A stretch of DNA of 14,609 nucleotides from Acetobacteraceae bacterium (GTDB lineage Bacteria; Pseudomonadota; Alphaproteobacteria; Acetobacterales; Acetobacteraceae), in assembly GCA_003506895.1 (NCBI GenBank), contig DNXO01000009.1:12869-27477 (forward strand). Reading direction: 5' to 3'. This document shows, piece after piece, positions 6,130 to 14,609 of the stretch. Below the pieces are notes generated by a model. It worked only from the letters and a program-made list of their open reading frames with translations, was not told where the DNA came from and did not search any database. Each line of letters starts with the position of its first letter. Within the stretch, counting starts at the first letter, position 1. Position numbers and translations under genes: made by a program.

Positions 6130-7869
6130 ATGGCGACACGCCGTATCGTGTGTCCAGCCGTGGTCATGTTGATCGGATTGGTGGCATGGTCCAGTGCGGT
6201 TTGGGCGCAGGCTGCACCCAACCTTTCGGCTGTGCCGCCCGGTTCGCCGTTGCCGCGCGTGCTGCCTCCCGAACCTCCCCACGTGGCGTCGGGGTTGCCG
6301 GAGCCCGCGCCAGCGCCACCCTTCGGACCGAATTCAGGCGCCATGGTACAGGTTGCCGGGGCCGAAGTGCGTGGGTCCACCGCATACCCCGCCGGCCATT
6401 TCGCGGCGTTACTGGCGCCGCTCACCGGTGAAGTGGCGCAGTCGCAAATCGAGGATGCGCGCGCGGAGATCCTGGCTGCCTATCGGGCGGATGGTTATCT
6501 GTTCACAGCCGTGACGGTGGCACGCGATGCGGCCAAGCGTGTGGTGTTTTCGGTCACCGAGGGACGGATCGTCGAGGTCATGCTGGACGGTGATATCGGC
6601 CCGGCGGGCGTGCAGGTGCTGCGCTTTTTGAACCATGTGGTGGATGTCTCGCCGATCGACATCGCCACGCTGGAACGCTGGCTGCTGTTGGCGCAGAGCG
6701 TGCCGGGGGTCACGTTACGCACAGTGCTGCGTCCGTCGATCGGCGATCCGGGGGCAATGTCCTTGGTGGCGCAGGTGTCACGCAAAGCATTTTCAGGCCT
6801 GCAGACAGGGGACAATCGGGGTTATAGCGGAACCGGCCCCGAAGAATTCGTGACCTCAAGGAGCGCAAACAGCTTCACCGAATTTGGTGAGCGTACCGAC
6901 CTTACAATTTTTTACGGCGCCCGCACCACCCAGGTTTTTGGTCAGGCCGCCACCGAACTGTTTCTAGGCGGGTCGGGATTGAAATTGCGACTCTACGCCG
7001 GACACGGGACGACTGACCCCAGCGGTGCGCTGGCGCAAATCGGTTACCATGGCGATACAACCCTGGGTGGCGCACTCATCACCTATCCGGCGATCGTCCG
7101 GCGCCAGCAAACTCTGAACGCCGTTGCTGCTTTCGATGTGCTGGATGGGACAGTGGACACCAGCATGAATGGTGCCACCACGCTGGCGAGTCGCGACAGT
7201 TTACGGGTGTTGCGGCTGGGCGGCGATTACGCACTGCACGACGTGGTGCTGGGCGGCGACCGGGCGGCTGTCTCTACAATGAGCCTGCGGCTGTCGCGAG
7301 GCCTGGACGGGTTGGGCGCGTCCCCGCAGGGGGATCTGCTGGCTAGCCGCCTGGGCGAACGGATGGATTTCACCAAAGTGTCGTTCGAGGTGGGCCGCAC
7401 CCAAATGCTGTTCAGCCCCTGGCAGGATGCCAGCTTTGCCCTGCGGCCCACCGTGGCCGGGCAGTACTCGCATGACGTGCTACCCTCGGCGGAGGAGTTC
7501 TTTCTTGGCGGCCTGCGGTTCAACCGGGGTTTTTATTCCGGGCAGGTCGGTGGCGACCGAGCCCTGACGGTGGATATCGAGGCCCAGTTGAACACCGGTT
7601 TCTCGGTTTCCGGCCCAACGGAACGGTTCGATCTCGGGGTCCAGTTTTACACGTTCTACGATTGGGGCCGCACCTGGCAGAGCCAGGTGTTGGACCGCAA
7701 CGCCCTGCTGGTATCGGCCGGCGCGGGCGCTCGGATGATGTTTCCGCATGGCGTGGAACTCGATGTCGAGGGTGTGCAGCGGTTCACCACGCTGCCACTG
7801 GGCAGTAGCGGCAATACGTCGCCGCTGCCCGGCACCGGGATTTATTGGGGACTGATCGGGCGCTTTTGA
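6130..7869 (+). CDS. Two-partner secretion outer-membrane transporter, TpsB / FhaC-ShlB-HecB family (579 aa)
   Basis: This is an outer-membrane pore of the Omp85 superfamily that secretes the exoprotein encoded just downstream. Layout: signal peptide 1-26 with hydrophobic VVMLIGLVAW and cleavage after AVWA; Pro-rich linker at about 31-66; first POTRA domain at about 74-157 (GYLFTAVTV and VVFSVTEGRIVEVMLDG are typical); second POTRA at about 158-222; beta-barrel from about 223 to the end. FLGGLRFNRGFYSG carries the conserved RGF of the inward-folded loop 6 (464-471). FYDWGR gives the Asp of the barrel-wall motif known to contact that loop's Arg. The last residue is Phe, as expected for outer-membrane assembly. 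Length is normal for the family (about 550-590). ATG 6130 is chosen because it starts an ideal signal peptide and follows AAGGA; ATG 6109 and GTG 6031 are alternatives. The gene is complete and precedes its likely substrate in the usual B-A order. Confidence 0.93.
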   Translation: MATRRIVCPAVVMLIGLVAWSSAVWAQAAPNLSAVPPGSPLPRVLPPEPPHVASGLPEPAPAPPFGPNSGAMVQVAGAEVRGSTAYPAGHFAALLAPLTGEVAQSQIEDARAEILAAYRADGYLFTAVTVARDAAKRVVFSVTEGRIVEVMLDGDIGPAGVQVLRFLNHVVDVSPIDIATLERWLLLAQSVPGVTLRTVLRPSIGDPGAMSLVAQVSRKAFSGLQTGDNRGYSGTGPEEFVTSRSANSFTEFGERTDLTIFYGARTTQVFGQAATELFLGGSGLKLRLYAGHGTTDPSGALAQIGYHGDTTLGGALITYPAIVRRQQTLNAVAAFDVLDGTVDTSMNGATTLASRDSLRVLRLGGDYALHDVVLGGDRAAVSTMSLRLSRGLDGLGASPQGDLLASRLGERMDFTKVSFEVGRTQMLFSPWQDASFALRPTVAGQYSHDVLPSAEEFFLGGLRFNRGFYSGQVGGDRALTVDIEAQLNTGFSVSGPTERFDLGVQFYTFYDWGRTWQSQVLDRNALLVSAGAGARMMFPHGVELDVEGVQRFTTLPLGSSGNTSPLPGTGIYWGLIGRF

Positions 7870-8005
7870 GCGGGGATCGAGGGACAACGGTCAGTGATTA
7901 TGGCCTGACGCGGCATTTTTGGGGAGCGTTGCATGGGCGGGATACGGCGTGACCACACAATGACACTTAGCATGCCAGTGCAACAAGGCAGGGTGTGACG
8001 ATACA
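7870..8005 (+). other. tpsB-tpsA spacer with a 12-codon upstream reading frame
   Basis: The spacer contains an ATG at 7960 that opens a 12-codon frame ending with TGA at 7996-7998, 7 bases before the tpsA ATG (8006). The sequence around that ATG (7949-7966) repeats the sequence around the tpsA start (7995-8012), with 15 of 18 bases identical. No promoter is evident, and cotranscription of the two genes is likely. Whether the short frame is translated cannot be judged from sequence. Confidence 0.3.
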
Positions 8006-11000
8006 ATGACCCCATTCCTTGTGACGCGCGCGGATCTACGCCGATTTCTGCTTCACAGCACAGCACTTGTCGCGGTGGCGATGGTCGCTGGGGCCGTGCG
8101 GCCGACTCCGGCCCGCGGGCAAGGGTTGTCGACCAAGATGGCAGACCGAGCCGCGAGCCTTCCGGCGACTGCCTTGCCAGGCGGCGGCCGGGTGGTGGCT
8201 GGTCAGGCCAGCATCGCGACAACTGGTGCGACAATGAACGTGACGCAGAGCACGGCAAACGCAGCCATCGATTGGCGAAGCTTTGATGTCGGTTCGGCCG
8301 GCACGGTCAACTTCTCCGCGCCTTCGGCACAATCGCTGACCGTCAATCAGGTCAGGGGACCAGACCCCTCGGTGATCGCCGGCCATATCAACGCCAACGA
8401 CCGGCTGGTATTGATCAATCAATCGGGCGTGGTGTTCACCCATGGCGCCGAGGTGAACGCGCAGTCCTTGGTGATTTCCGCGATCGGCGTCACCGAGGCC
8501 AATCTGAAGGCTGGCAGGTTGGCCCTGACCAAGCCGGCGACACCGGGCGCGGCGGTGATCAACCAGGGCAGGATCACCGTGGCGCAGACCGGGCTTGCCG
8601 CTTTGGTGGCGCCAGAAGTCGCCAATTCGGGGGTGATCTCCGCGAAGCTTGGCCACGTCGTGCTGGCCGGAGCCGCCGCGGCCACGGTGGATCTTTACGG
8701 CGACGGCTTGATGTCGATCGACGTGACCAAGCAGGTGACCGCCGCCCCTTTGGGGCCGAATGGTCAACCGGTGACCGCCTTGGTGACCAATACGGGTACC
8801 ATCATGGCCTCCGGCGGCACGGTGCTGCTGACGGCGCAGGCCGCCGAGGGCATCGTGACGAACCTGGTGCTGGCCGGGGGCAAGATCGAGGCAAACACGG
8901 TTTCGGGCAGGAACGGCACCACGCAAACCGGCACCATCGTCGTGAATGCGGACGGCGGCGGCAGCACCGTTACCGGCACATTGTCGGCTCAGGGCAGGAA
9001 AAAGGGCACTACTGGCGGCCAGATTCAGGTGAACGCCACCGGTGCCGTGGCGATCGCGGCGACGGCGAAAGTGAACGCCACCGGCAAGGCGGGCGGCGGC
9101 ACGATTGCCATCGGCACCACGCTGGCGCGCGCCAAGTCGGGGCCGTCCGCAGGCGCGCCGGACACAGCCGCCACCGTGGCGGCACGGACCGTGATCGCGC
9201 CAGGCGCCCAGATCGCCGCCAACGCGACCGCAACCGGCCATGGCGGCAGGATCGCCGTGCTGAGCAGCCAGTATACCGATCAGGGCGGCGCGATCAGCGC
9301 GAACGGTGGACCCAACGGCGGCGACGGCGGATGGATCGAGGTCTCCAGCCTGGGCGGGTTCACCCTGACCGGCCCGATGAGCGTGGCCGCCGCTTCTGGC
9401 CGTGCCGGGACGATCCTGATCGATCCGTTGGATCTGTCGATCGAGCCGGATGGCACCACCCCGAATTCCAATGGCCAAGTGAGCGCGACTGGCCTGGCCT
9501 ACAACACGCCGAACCAGACCAACAGTTCGGTCATCACGCCCAGCTCGTTCGATAACCTGGCCGGGACTATTGTCCTGCAGGCCTCGCGCAACCTGACCGT
9601 CGACACGTCGTTCACGTTCAAGGCTTCTCAGTTGTCGCTGGAAGCCGGAAACAACCTGACGATTAACCCGGGTTTCAGCATCAGCCCGGCTTCCGGATCG
9701 GGCGGCAATTTATCGCTGGGGGCGGCCACCGCCGGGTTCGCGAATTCGACCACGACCGGAACGCTGGTCATTAATGGCGCGGTTTCGGCGAACACGACAT
9801 CTGGCGTCCTGGCCCTGTCCGCTGGCACTGGCGGCATTCAACTGAACGCCAACGCCAACGGTCAGACTGTTGCCCTGACCACCACGGGCGCGGTGACTCA
9901 GACTGGAGGCACGATTGGTGCCGCCGTGCTGGACGGCACCGGCGGTATTGGCGGCGCGATTCAGCTTGGCCAACTGGGAAATGCCATCGGCGCGGTATCC
10001 GGACTGGTCTCGACCGCGACCACCGGCGGCGCGGTCACCCTGGCCGACGGCAGTAACCTCGCGATTTACGGGTCGTTCGGCAACGCCACGGCCAGCCCGG
10101 TTTCGGTGCAACTCGCGCAGGGCAAAACGCTGACGCTGGGTATCACCAACACCAGCTCGGTGGATGTCGGCGCCGCGCTGCGAACGCTCGGCACGCTGTC
10201 GTTGAGCGCTGACGCCATCACCCTGCACACGGCTGCCAGCACGATGTCCGGCGGCGTGCTGGAAATCGCGCCCGCCAACCCGACACTGGCGCTGGAGGCG
10301 GGCGACAGCACGCCGGCCAACGCGTTGCTGCTGTCCACTGCGTTGCTGAATACCGGAACGTTCGCCACGGTAAGGCTCGGCGCCGCCGGCGGCACGACCA
10401 CGGCAGTGGGTATCGAGTTGGGCGCAAACACGATCGTGGCGAACGGTTTCGGCACGCTGGACCTGCGAACCACCGGTACGCTGACGCAGGATGTCGGCAA
10501 CACCCTGAGCGTTTTGGCGCTGACCGGGACCGTTGGCAGCGTCGCCCAGACGCTGACCGACGCGATCGCCGAGATCGGCGGTTTCACCGTGGGCAGCGGG
10601 GCGCTGTCGGTGAACAGTACCTCTCATATTGTTTTGGCTGGGCCGATCTCGGCGAGTTCGGTGTCGGTGACCGCGACGGCGCCCAACACCGCGATCGAGG
10701 TGGCGGGCAGCGTGGTCGCCACCAACGGTACGGTGTCGTTGATCGCGTTGGGCGGCACCAGTGCGGCCACCACCGGCAGTCCGATTCAGATCGATAGCTT
10801 GGGTTATCTGAGCGGGAATACGGTGTCGCTGAACAGCCCCTCCACTCTGAATGCCGGATATGTCGCGGTGTCCGAGGCCTCGGGTGGAGTCATTCATGCG
10901 GGTACGCTGACCGGAACGGTCAATTCAGGTACGGTTTCGCTGTTGGGCAGCGGCATCGGTATCGGCGGCAACAGCATCGGCGAGATCGGCAATTTCTCGG

Positions 11001-14000
11001 GTTCGGCGCTGCCGCTACTGCAGATCGCCACGACCGGCACGCTACACCTGGCCGGCACGATCACCGCGACCACGGTGGATCTGTCGGCCGCTGGCAACGT
11101 GACGCAGACCGGCGGCATCGTTTCGGCCGCCACCTTACAGAGTAGCGATGGTTTCGGTGGCAACGCCACGATCGCACTGGCCGGTAACCAGATCGCCAGC
11201 CTGGGCAGCATAGCCACGGCGGGAACGCTGACTCTGCGGTCGGACGAAAACATGGCGGTTGGCGGGACGGTCTCGGCCGCGGATGCCAAGATCGAGATCG
11301 GCGTCGCCGGCGGCACGTTGACGCTTGACCAGGCGTTGCAGGTCGCCAGCGGCGGAACGCTATCCCTACAGGCCGATGCGTTCACCTTGAACAGCGCCGC
11401 GATCAACACCGCGAAAACCGGATTGCTTGAGCTGGCCTCGTTCTCCAGCGAGCCGCTTTCCACCGCGCCGGTTGGCACCGGTTCCACGCTGGATGTCAGC
11501 GGACTTGTCGGGGTGGCGAACACCGCGACGCTGCATCTTGGTGCCCTTGGCACGGCTGCGCCGACCGCGACCGGTATAAACCTCGGTTCGTTGGATCTGA
11601 CCGGCCCGAATGGCGCTCAATCGCTGGTTCTCACAACGACTAACAACATCTTCCAAACCGGGCCGCTGTCGGTGGCGGCCTTGGCTGGCAGCGCCACGGG
11701 CGCCGTCACTTTGACCAATCCGAACAATGCCATCGCCTCGATCGGCACGGCGGGATTATCCGCCGGTTCGGGAATCCAGATCGCCGACGGGACGCTGTCG
11801 GTCGCGGGTTCGGTCGCGGTGACGGGCACTGGTTCCATTAGCATCGCCGCCGACAGTTTCCGCTTCGCGGCGGGCGGCGCGCTCAACGCCGGCGCCGATC
11901 TGGTGGAAATCGGTCCGCTGACTGGCGCGGTCGTTCAGATAGGCACCGCTGGCGCGGGCGGCATCGACCCCGGCGACCTGACCGCCATCACGGCCGGCAC
12001 GCTACGCATCGGAGCAACCGCGCTCAATGCCAACAAAGCCACTTCGATCACCTTGGTCAGCGGGGGAACGATCGCCAGCGGTCATACGTTGGAACTGGAC
12101 ACCACGGGCGCCGTTACCCAGACCGGCGGCACGCTGGCGGGCGGCACACTGACAGGCTCCGCCGGTTCGGGGATCAGCCTGCCCAACGCCAACACCATCG
12201 CGGCGCTTGGCTCACTCACCAGCGGCGGCGGCATCGCCATCATCAACGCCGCGACGTTGATTGTCGCGGGGACAGTGACGTCCGGCGCCGACAGCAGCAT
12301 CGCCCTGGCCGCCCCGGGGCTGACCATCACCGGCGCGGGCGCCTTGCGGGTTCCCGATAGCGCCGGTGGCGGGTTGGTTGCCCTGAGTGTCAATAGTCTC
12401 AACCTGGGTGGCCCAGTCAGCGATCCGGGCGGCATCGTGGCGATCGCGCCGTTGACCAATGGCGGCGTGATCACACTGGGCGGTGCCGGCAATCTTTCGC
12501 TTGCCAACGTCGCGGCACCGACGGTGCGGCTGGGCAGCCTGGATGGCAGCACGATCAACGCTGGCAGCATCGATATCGCCGGATCGCCCGCGCTCAATAC
12601 CGCGACTACCGGACTGGCGCTGTTCAGCACCGGGGCGGCAACGGAACGAACGGGTGTTGTGCTGACGGTAGGGACGTTGTCGGGCACGGTGGGCTCGTTG
12701 ACGATGACCAACGCCAACGCGGTGGGCACACTGGGGACGCTGACCGTCACAACGGGCGGCCTGTCGTTCACCGACGCCGGAAGTCTGGTGGTCGGGGGCC
12801 CGGTCACGCTGAGCAGCACCGGGCAGACCCTGGCTTTGAACGCCCCGACGCTGAGCGTCACCGGCAATACCGCCGACACGCTGCACGCACTGAACGGGAC
12901 AATCGAACTGACCGCCGACAGCCTGGCCTTGCCGGCGACGCCGGTGGCCGGGCTGATCGATGCGGGCATCGGCTACCTGGCCATACAGCCTCTGGGCACC
13001 AACGTGGCGATGAGCATCGGAGGCAGCGCGGCGGCAATTGGCTTTGTCGCTGATACCGTCGAGCTGGGCGGTCTTATGGGCACGCCGAAAGCGGCATCGC
13101 TGACGCTGGGCGGCCTGTCGATCGATGGCAATCTGATCCTGGACAGTAAGGGCGGCATCACCCAATCCGGGACGACCGGCCTGGTCGTCGCGCCGGGTTC
13201 GGTGACTACAGGGGCTCTGTCGATCAACGCAGGCGGCACCGTCACCATGGACAATCCGGCGAATTCGGTCGGTCTGGTTGGCAATGTGGCTGTCAGCAGC
13301 GGCGATTTTACCTTCGTCGACAGCAGCGCACCCAGCTTCACCGGCAACATCACCGCCGCCAACATTGCGCTGACCAGCTCCGCCGCCTCTGGCATGAGCA
13401 TCTCTGGCACGCTGAATGGCACGGCTTCGGTCACGCTGGATGCGGCCACCACGACCGGCAGCGGGTTGATCAATGAGACCGCGACCGGCGCGGTGAACAC
13501 GCCGCTGTTCAATGCCAGCGCTCCGGTCTCCACCGGTAGCATCAGGCTCGATCTTGGCACCAATGCGATCGTTTCGGTCGGCAGCGTAACGGCTGGCAAC
13601 GATTTCGCGCTGACCAACACCGTCAATCCGAACATCGCCGGGCCGGTGACCGCGCCAATTGTGGTGATCAACAATCTCGGCACGACCGGGATCACCATCG
13701 CCGGCAGCATCACCGCGACGACGGGTCTGACGTTGAAGGCCGGCGGCGGCACGATCACCGAACAGGGCGGCGGTGTGCTGAATGTGGGGAGCCTGGCGGG
13801 CACGCTCGGCACGCCGGGGACGGTGACCTTGTCCAAGACGGCCAACGTGATCAACGGGGTCGTGTCGTTCACTGATACCGGCGGCCCATTCACGCTGTTC
13901 GACAGCGCGGCCGCGCAGTTGGGCGCTATTTCCGCAAGCACTGTCGCGGTTACCGATTCGGGGGCCGGAATCACTCTGAACAACCTGGTTTCGGGCACCG

Positions 14001-14609
14001 CGCGGGTTTCGTTGATTGGCGATAGCCTGACCAACGCCGGCGGCTCCATCAGCAGCAACGGGCTTGTCGAGATCGCGCCGTTCAGCGGCATTGCTGTCGC
14101 AGTGGGTTCCGGCACCGGCGTTGCCGTGGACCAAATCGATCTCAGCGCGATCAGCACGCCGCTGCTGCGGATCGGCGCTGCCGGCGGGGTCACCACCGCG
14201 ACCGAGATCGACGTTATCGGCAACGCCTCGATCAACCCGGGGACGGCGCTTGAACTTGATGCGCTGAACCGGATCGCGATCGGTGTCACCGGGCCGGCCA
14301 CGCTGAACGCGCCGGTCTCGGTGAACCTGCTGACGCCCAACGGGATTGTCACCGAGGCCGCCGGCAGCGTGCTGAACACCCCGTTGCTGACCGGGCAGGC
14401 GACCAGCGCCACGCTGGACTCGGTGGGAAACACGGTCGGCACATTGGCCAGTTTCAATGTCGGTCCAGGCGGTTTCACGCTGACCGACGGCGCGGGTCTG
14501 ACCCAGACCGGCACCTTGATCGCGGGCGTCGCCACGCTTGACGACCTGAGTGCGACGCCCGCCGGCCTGACGCTGACTGGTGTGGTCAACGTTGGCACGC
14601 TGGATCTGA
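8006..14609 (+). CDS. Filamentous-haemagglutinin-like two-partner exoprotein, TpsA (partial, at least 2201 codons)
   Basis: The frame is open with no stop from ATG 8006 to the window end, so the C-terminus lies outside. An in-frame stop at 7961-7963 and the lack of other starts fix the N-terminus; AAGGCAGGG (7985-7993) is a modest ribosome site. Residues 1 to about 38 form a signal peptide (RRFLL, hydrophobic TALVAVAMVAGA, then an ARG-Q type end). About 57-300 is the TPS (haemagglutination activity) domain, which the transporter's POTRA domains bind: LPGGGRVVAGQASI, AIDWRSFDVGSAGTVNF, HINANDRLVLINQSGVVF. A second conserved block is GGWIEVSS followed by GTILIDPLDLSI (441-478). From about 600 the chain is a Gly/Ala/Thr/Ser-rich passenger of beta-helix type with recurring modules. 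I found no cysteine and only two tryptophans (90, 443). The likely role is a surface-bound or released adhesin or biofilm factor. No toxin domain is visible, but it could lie beyond the window. Confidence 0.92.
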   Translation, partial: MTPFLVTRADLRRFLLHSTALVAVAMVAGAVRPTPARGQGLSTKMADRAASLPATALPGGGRVVAGQASIATTGATMNVTQSTANAAIDWRSFDVGSAGTVNFSAPSAQSLTVNQVRGPDPSVIAGHINANDRLVLINQSGVVFTHGAEVNAQSLVISAIGVTEANLKAGRLALTKPATPGAAVINQGRITVAQTGLAALVAPEVANSGVISAKLGHVVLAGAAAATVDLYGDGLMSIDVTKQVTAAPLGPNGQPVTALVTNTGTIMASGGTVLLTAQAAEGIVTNLVLAGGKIEANTVSGRNGTTQTGTIVVNADGGGSTVTGTLSAQGRKKGTTGGQIQVNATGAVAIAATAKVNATGKAGGGTIAIGTTLARAKSGPSAGAPDTAATVAARTVIAPGAQIAANATATGHGGRIAVLSSQYTDQGGAISANGGPNGGDGGWIEVSSLGGFTLTGPMSVAAASGRAGTILIDPLDLSIEPDGTTPNSNGQVSATGLAYNTPNQTNSSVITPSSFDNLAGTIVLQASRNLTVDTSFTFKASQLSLEAGNNLTINPGFSISPASGSGGNLSLGAATAGFANSTTTGTLVINGAVSANTTSGVLALSAGTGGIQLNANANGQTVALTTTGAVTQTGGTIGAAVLDGTGGIGGAIQLGQLGNAIGAVSGLVSTATTGGAVTLADGSNLAIYGSFGNATASPVSVQLAQGKTLTLGITNTSSVDVGAALRTLGTLSLSADAITLHTAASTMSGGVLEIAPANPTLALEAGDSTPANALLLSTALLNTGTFATVRLGAAGGTTTAVGIELGANTIVANGFGTLDLRTTGTLTQDVGNTLSVLALTGTVGSVAQTLTDAIAEIGGFTVGSGALSVNSTSHIVLAGPISASSVSVTATAPNTAIEVAGSVVATNGTVSLIALGGTSAATTGSPIQIDSLGYLSGNTVSLNSPSTLNAGYVAVSEASGGVIHAGTLTGTVNSGTVSLLGSGIGIGGNSIGEIGNFSGSALPLLQIATTGTLHLAGTITATTVDLSAAGNVTQTGGIVSAATLQSSDGFGGNATIALAGNQIASLGSIATAGTLTLRSDENMAVGGTVSAADAKIEIGVAGGTLTLDQALQVASGGTLSLQADAFTLNSAAINTAKTGLLELASFSSEPLSTAPVGTGSTLDVSGLVGVANTATLHLGALGTAAPTATGINLGSLDLTGPNGAQSLVLTTTNNIFQTGPLSVAALAGSATGAVTLTNPNNAIASIGTAGLSAGSGIQIADGTLSVAGSVAVTGTGSISIAADSFRFAAGGALNAGADLVEIGPLTGAVVQIGTAGAGGIDPGDLTAITAGTLRIGATALNANKATSITLVSGGTIASGHTLELDTTGAVTQTGGTLAGGTLTGSAGSGISLPNANTIAALGSLTSGGGIAIINAATLIVAGTVTSGADSSIALAAPGLTITGAGALRVPDSAGGGLVALSVNSLNLGGPVSDPGGIVAIAPLTNGGVITLGGAGNLSLANVAAPTVRLGSLDGSTINAGSIDIAGSPALNTATTGLALFSTGAATERTGVVLTVGTLSGTVGSLTMTNANAVGTLGTLTVTTGGLSFTDAGSLVVGGPVTLSSTGQTLALNAPTLSVTGNTADTLHALNGTIELTADSLALPATPVAGLIDAGIGYLAIQPLGTNVAMSIGGSAAAIGFVADTVELGGLMGTPKAASLTLGGLSIDGNLILDSKGGITQSGTTGLVVAPGSVTTGALSINAGGTVTMDNPANSVGLVGNVAVSSGDFTFVDSSAPSFTGNITAANIALTSSAASGMSISGTLNGTASVTLDAATTTGSGLINETATGAVNTPLFNASAPVSTGSIRLDLGTNAIVSVGSVTAGNDFALTNTVNPNIAGPVTAPIVVINNLGTTGITIAGSITATTGLTLKAGGGTITEQGGGVLNVGSLAGTLGTPGTVTLSKTANVINGVVSFTDTGGPFTLFDSAAAQLGAISASTVAVTDSGAGITLNNLVSGTARVSLIGDSLTNAGGSISSNGLVEIAPFSGIAVAVGSGTGVAVDQIDLSAISTPLLRIGAAGGVTTATEIDVIGNASINPGTALELDALNRIAIGVTGPATLNAPVSVNLLTPNGIVTEAAGSVLNTPLLTGQATSATLDSVGNTVGTLASFNVGPGGFTLTDGAGLTQTGTLIAGVATLDDLSATPAGLTLTGVVNVGTLDL
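9893..14515 (+). repeat. Modular repeats in the TpsA passenger (about 180 residues per module)
   Basis: Two landmarks recur in the translation. The first is a VTQTGG-like motif, at 9893, 10481 (LTQDVG), 11099, 11648 (IFQTG), 12113, about 12638 (ATERTG), 13157 (ITQSG), 13754 (ITEQGG) and 14498 (LTQTGT). The second is a VEIAP-like motif, at 10259, 10862 (VAVSE), 11426, 11903, 12437, 12977 and 14066. Between them sit segments of the type N-x-I-x-x-LG and VAGTVSA. Spacing of the second landmark is 477-603 bases, with one double gap of 1089. The region is diverged at DNA level and lengthens a repetitive beta-helix. Confidence 0.65.

Noticed and set aside
5786..6139. Minus-strand frame of 117 codons upstream of tagF
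   Set aside because: It overlaps the tpsB start and the divergent control region, shows no protein-like features and would crowd out both promoters.
7890..7920. Possible attenuator hairpin after tpsB (GTCAG at 7890-7894, CTGAC at 7905-7909, then TTTTT)
   Set aside because: The stem has only 5 pairs with a 10-base loop, and the T-run starts 6 bases after the stem. This is too weak to call a terminator between two genes expected to be cotranscribed.
8036..9478. Minus-strand open frame of 480 codons
   Set aside because: It is antisense to the signal peptide and TPS domain of the exoprotein; its His/Arg/Gly-rich composition is a frame artefact.
12212..14134. Minus-strand open frame of 640 codons
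   Set aside because: It is another frame opposite the repetitive passenger, with Arg/Gln/Gly-rich sequence and no motif.
12973..14598. Minus-strand open frame of 541 codons, rich in Pro/Val/Ser, resembling a low-complexity secreted protein
   Set aside because: It is the complement of the Gly/Thr/Ala/Asn repeats of the exoprotein. The plus frame carries the structured repeats and runs unbroken from a signal peptide.
9893..14609. Repeats suggestive of a CRISPR array or DNA satellite
   Set aside because: Repeat units are long, diverged and in phase with codons, and they are explained by the modular passenger protein. No identical short repeats with unique spacers are present.

Overview
The window looks like GC-rich proteobacterial DNA, most probably from an alphaproteobacterium, possibly near the Acetobacteraceae. 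This placement is an inference from base composition and gene types; no rRNA or other phylogenetic marker is present. It reads as an accessory region with three blocks and a fragment of a mobile-element gene at the left edge.

Left block (1-4385). A minus-strand fragment resembling the C-terminal part of a large serine recombinase enters from the left edge (1-226). It is followed by a 1331-residue plus-strand protein (333-4328) that I do not recognise. That protein is probably not exported by Sec, has an acidic N-terminal region, hydrophobic and glycine-rich central segments, a cationic Gly/Lys stretch, and a C-terminal third built from about five diverged copies of a Trp-containing helical repeat. 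A strong inverted repeat (4348-4385) separates it from the next, convergent operon.

Middle block (4456-5789, minus strand). This is a tight two-gene operon, tagF then pppA. These are the post-translational regulators of type VI secretion (T6SS): TagF, a repressor protein, and PppA, a PP2C-type Ser/Thr phosphatase. No structural T6SS gene lies in the window, so the rest of the cluster may be elsewhere. The large unknown protein is a candidate T6SS-associated product by position only.

Right block (6130-14609, plus strand). This is a two-partner secretion (type Vb) locus. A TpsB/FhaC-type outer-membrane transporter with signal peptide, POTRA domains and a 16-strand-type barrel is followed after 136 bp by a giant TpsA/FhaB-like exoprotein. 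The exoprotein reading frame stays open from 8006 to the end of the window (at least 2201 codons). It has a signal peptide, a TPS domain and a long Gly/Ala/Thr/Ser-rich passenger made of recurring modules of roughly 180 residues, typical of a beta-helical adhesin. The transporter would thread the exoprotein across the outer membrane. A 340-bp gap separates the divergent tagF and tpsB genes and should hold both promoters.
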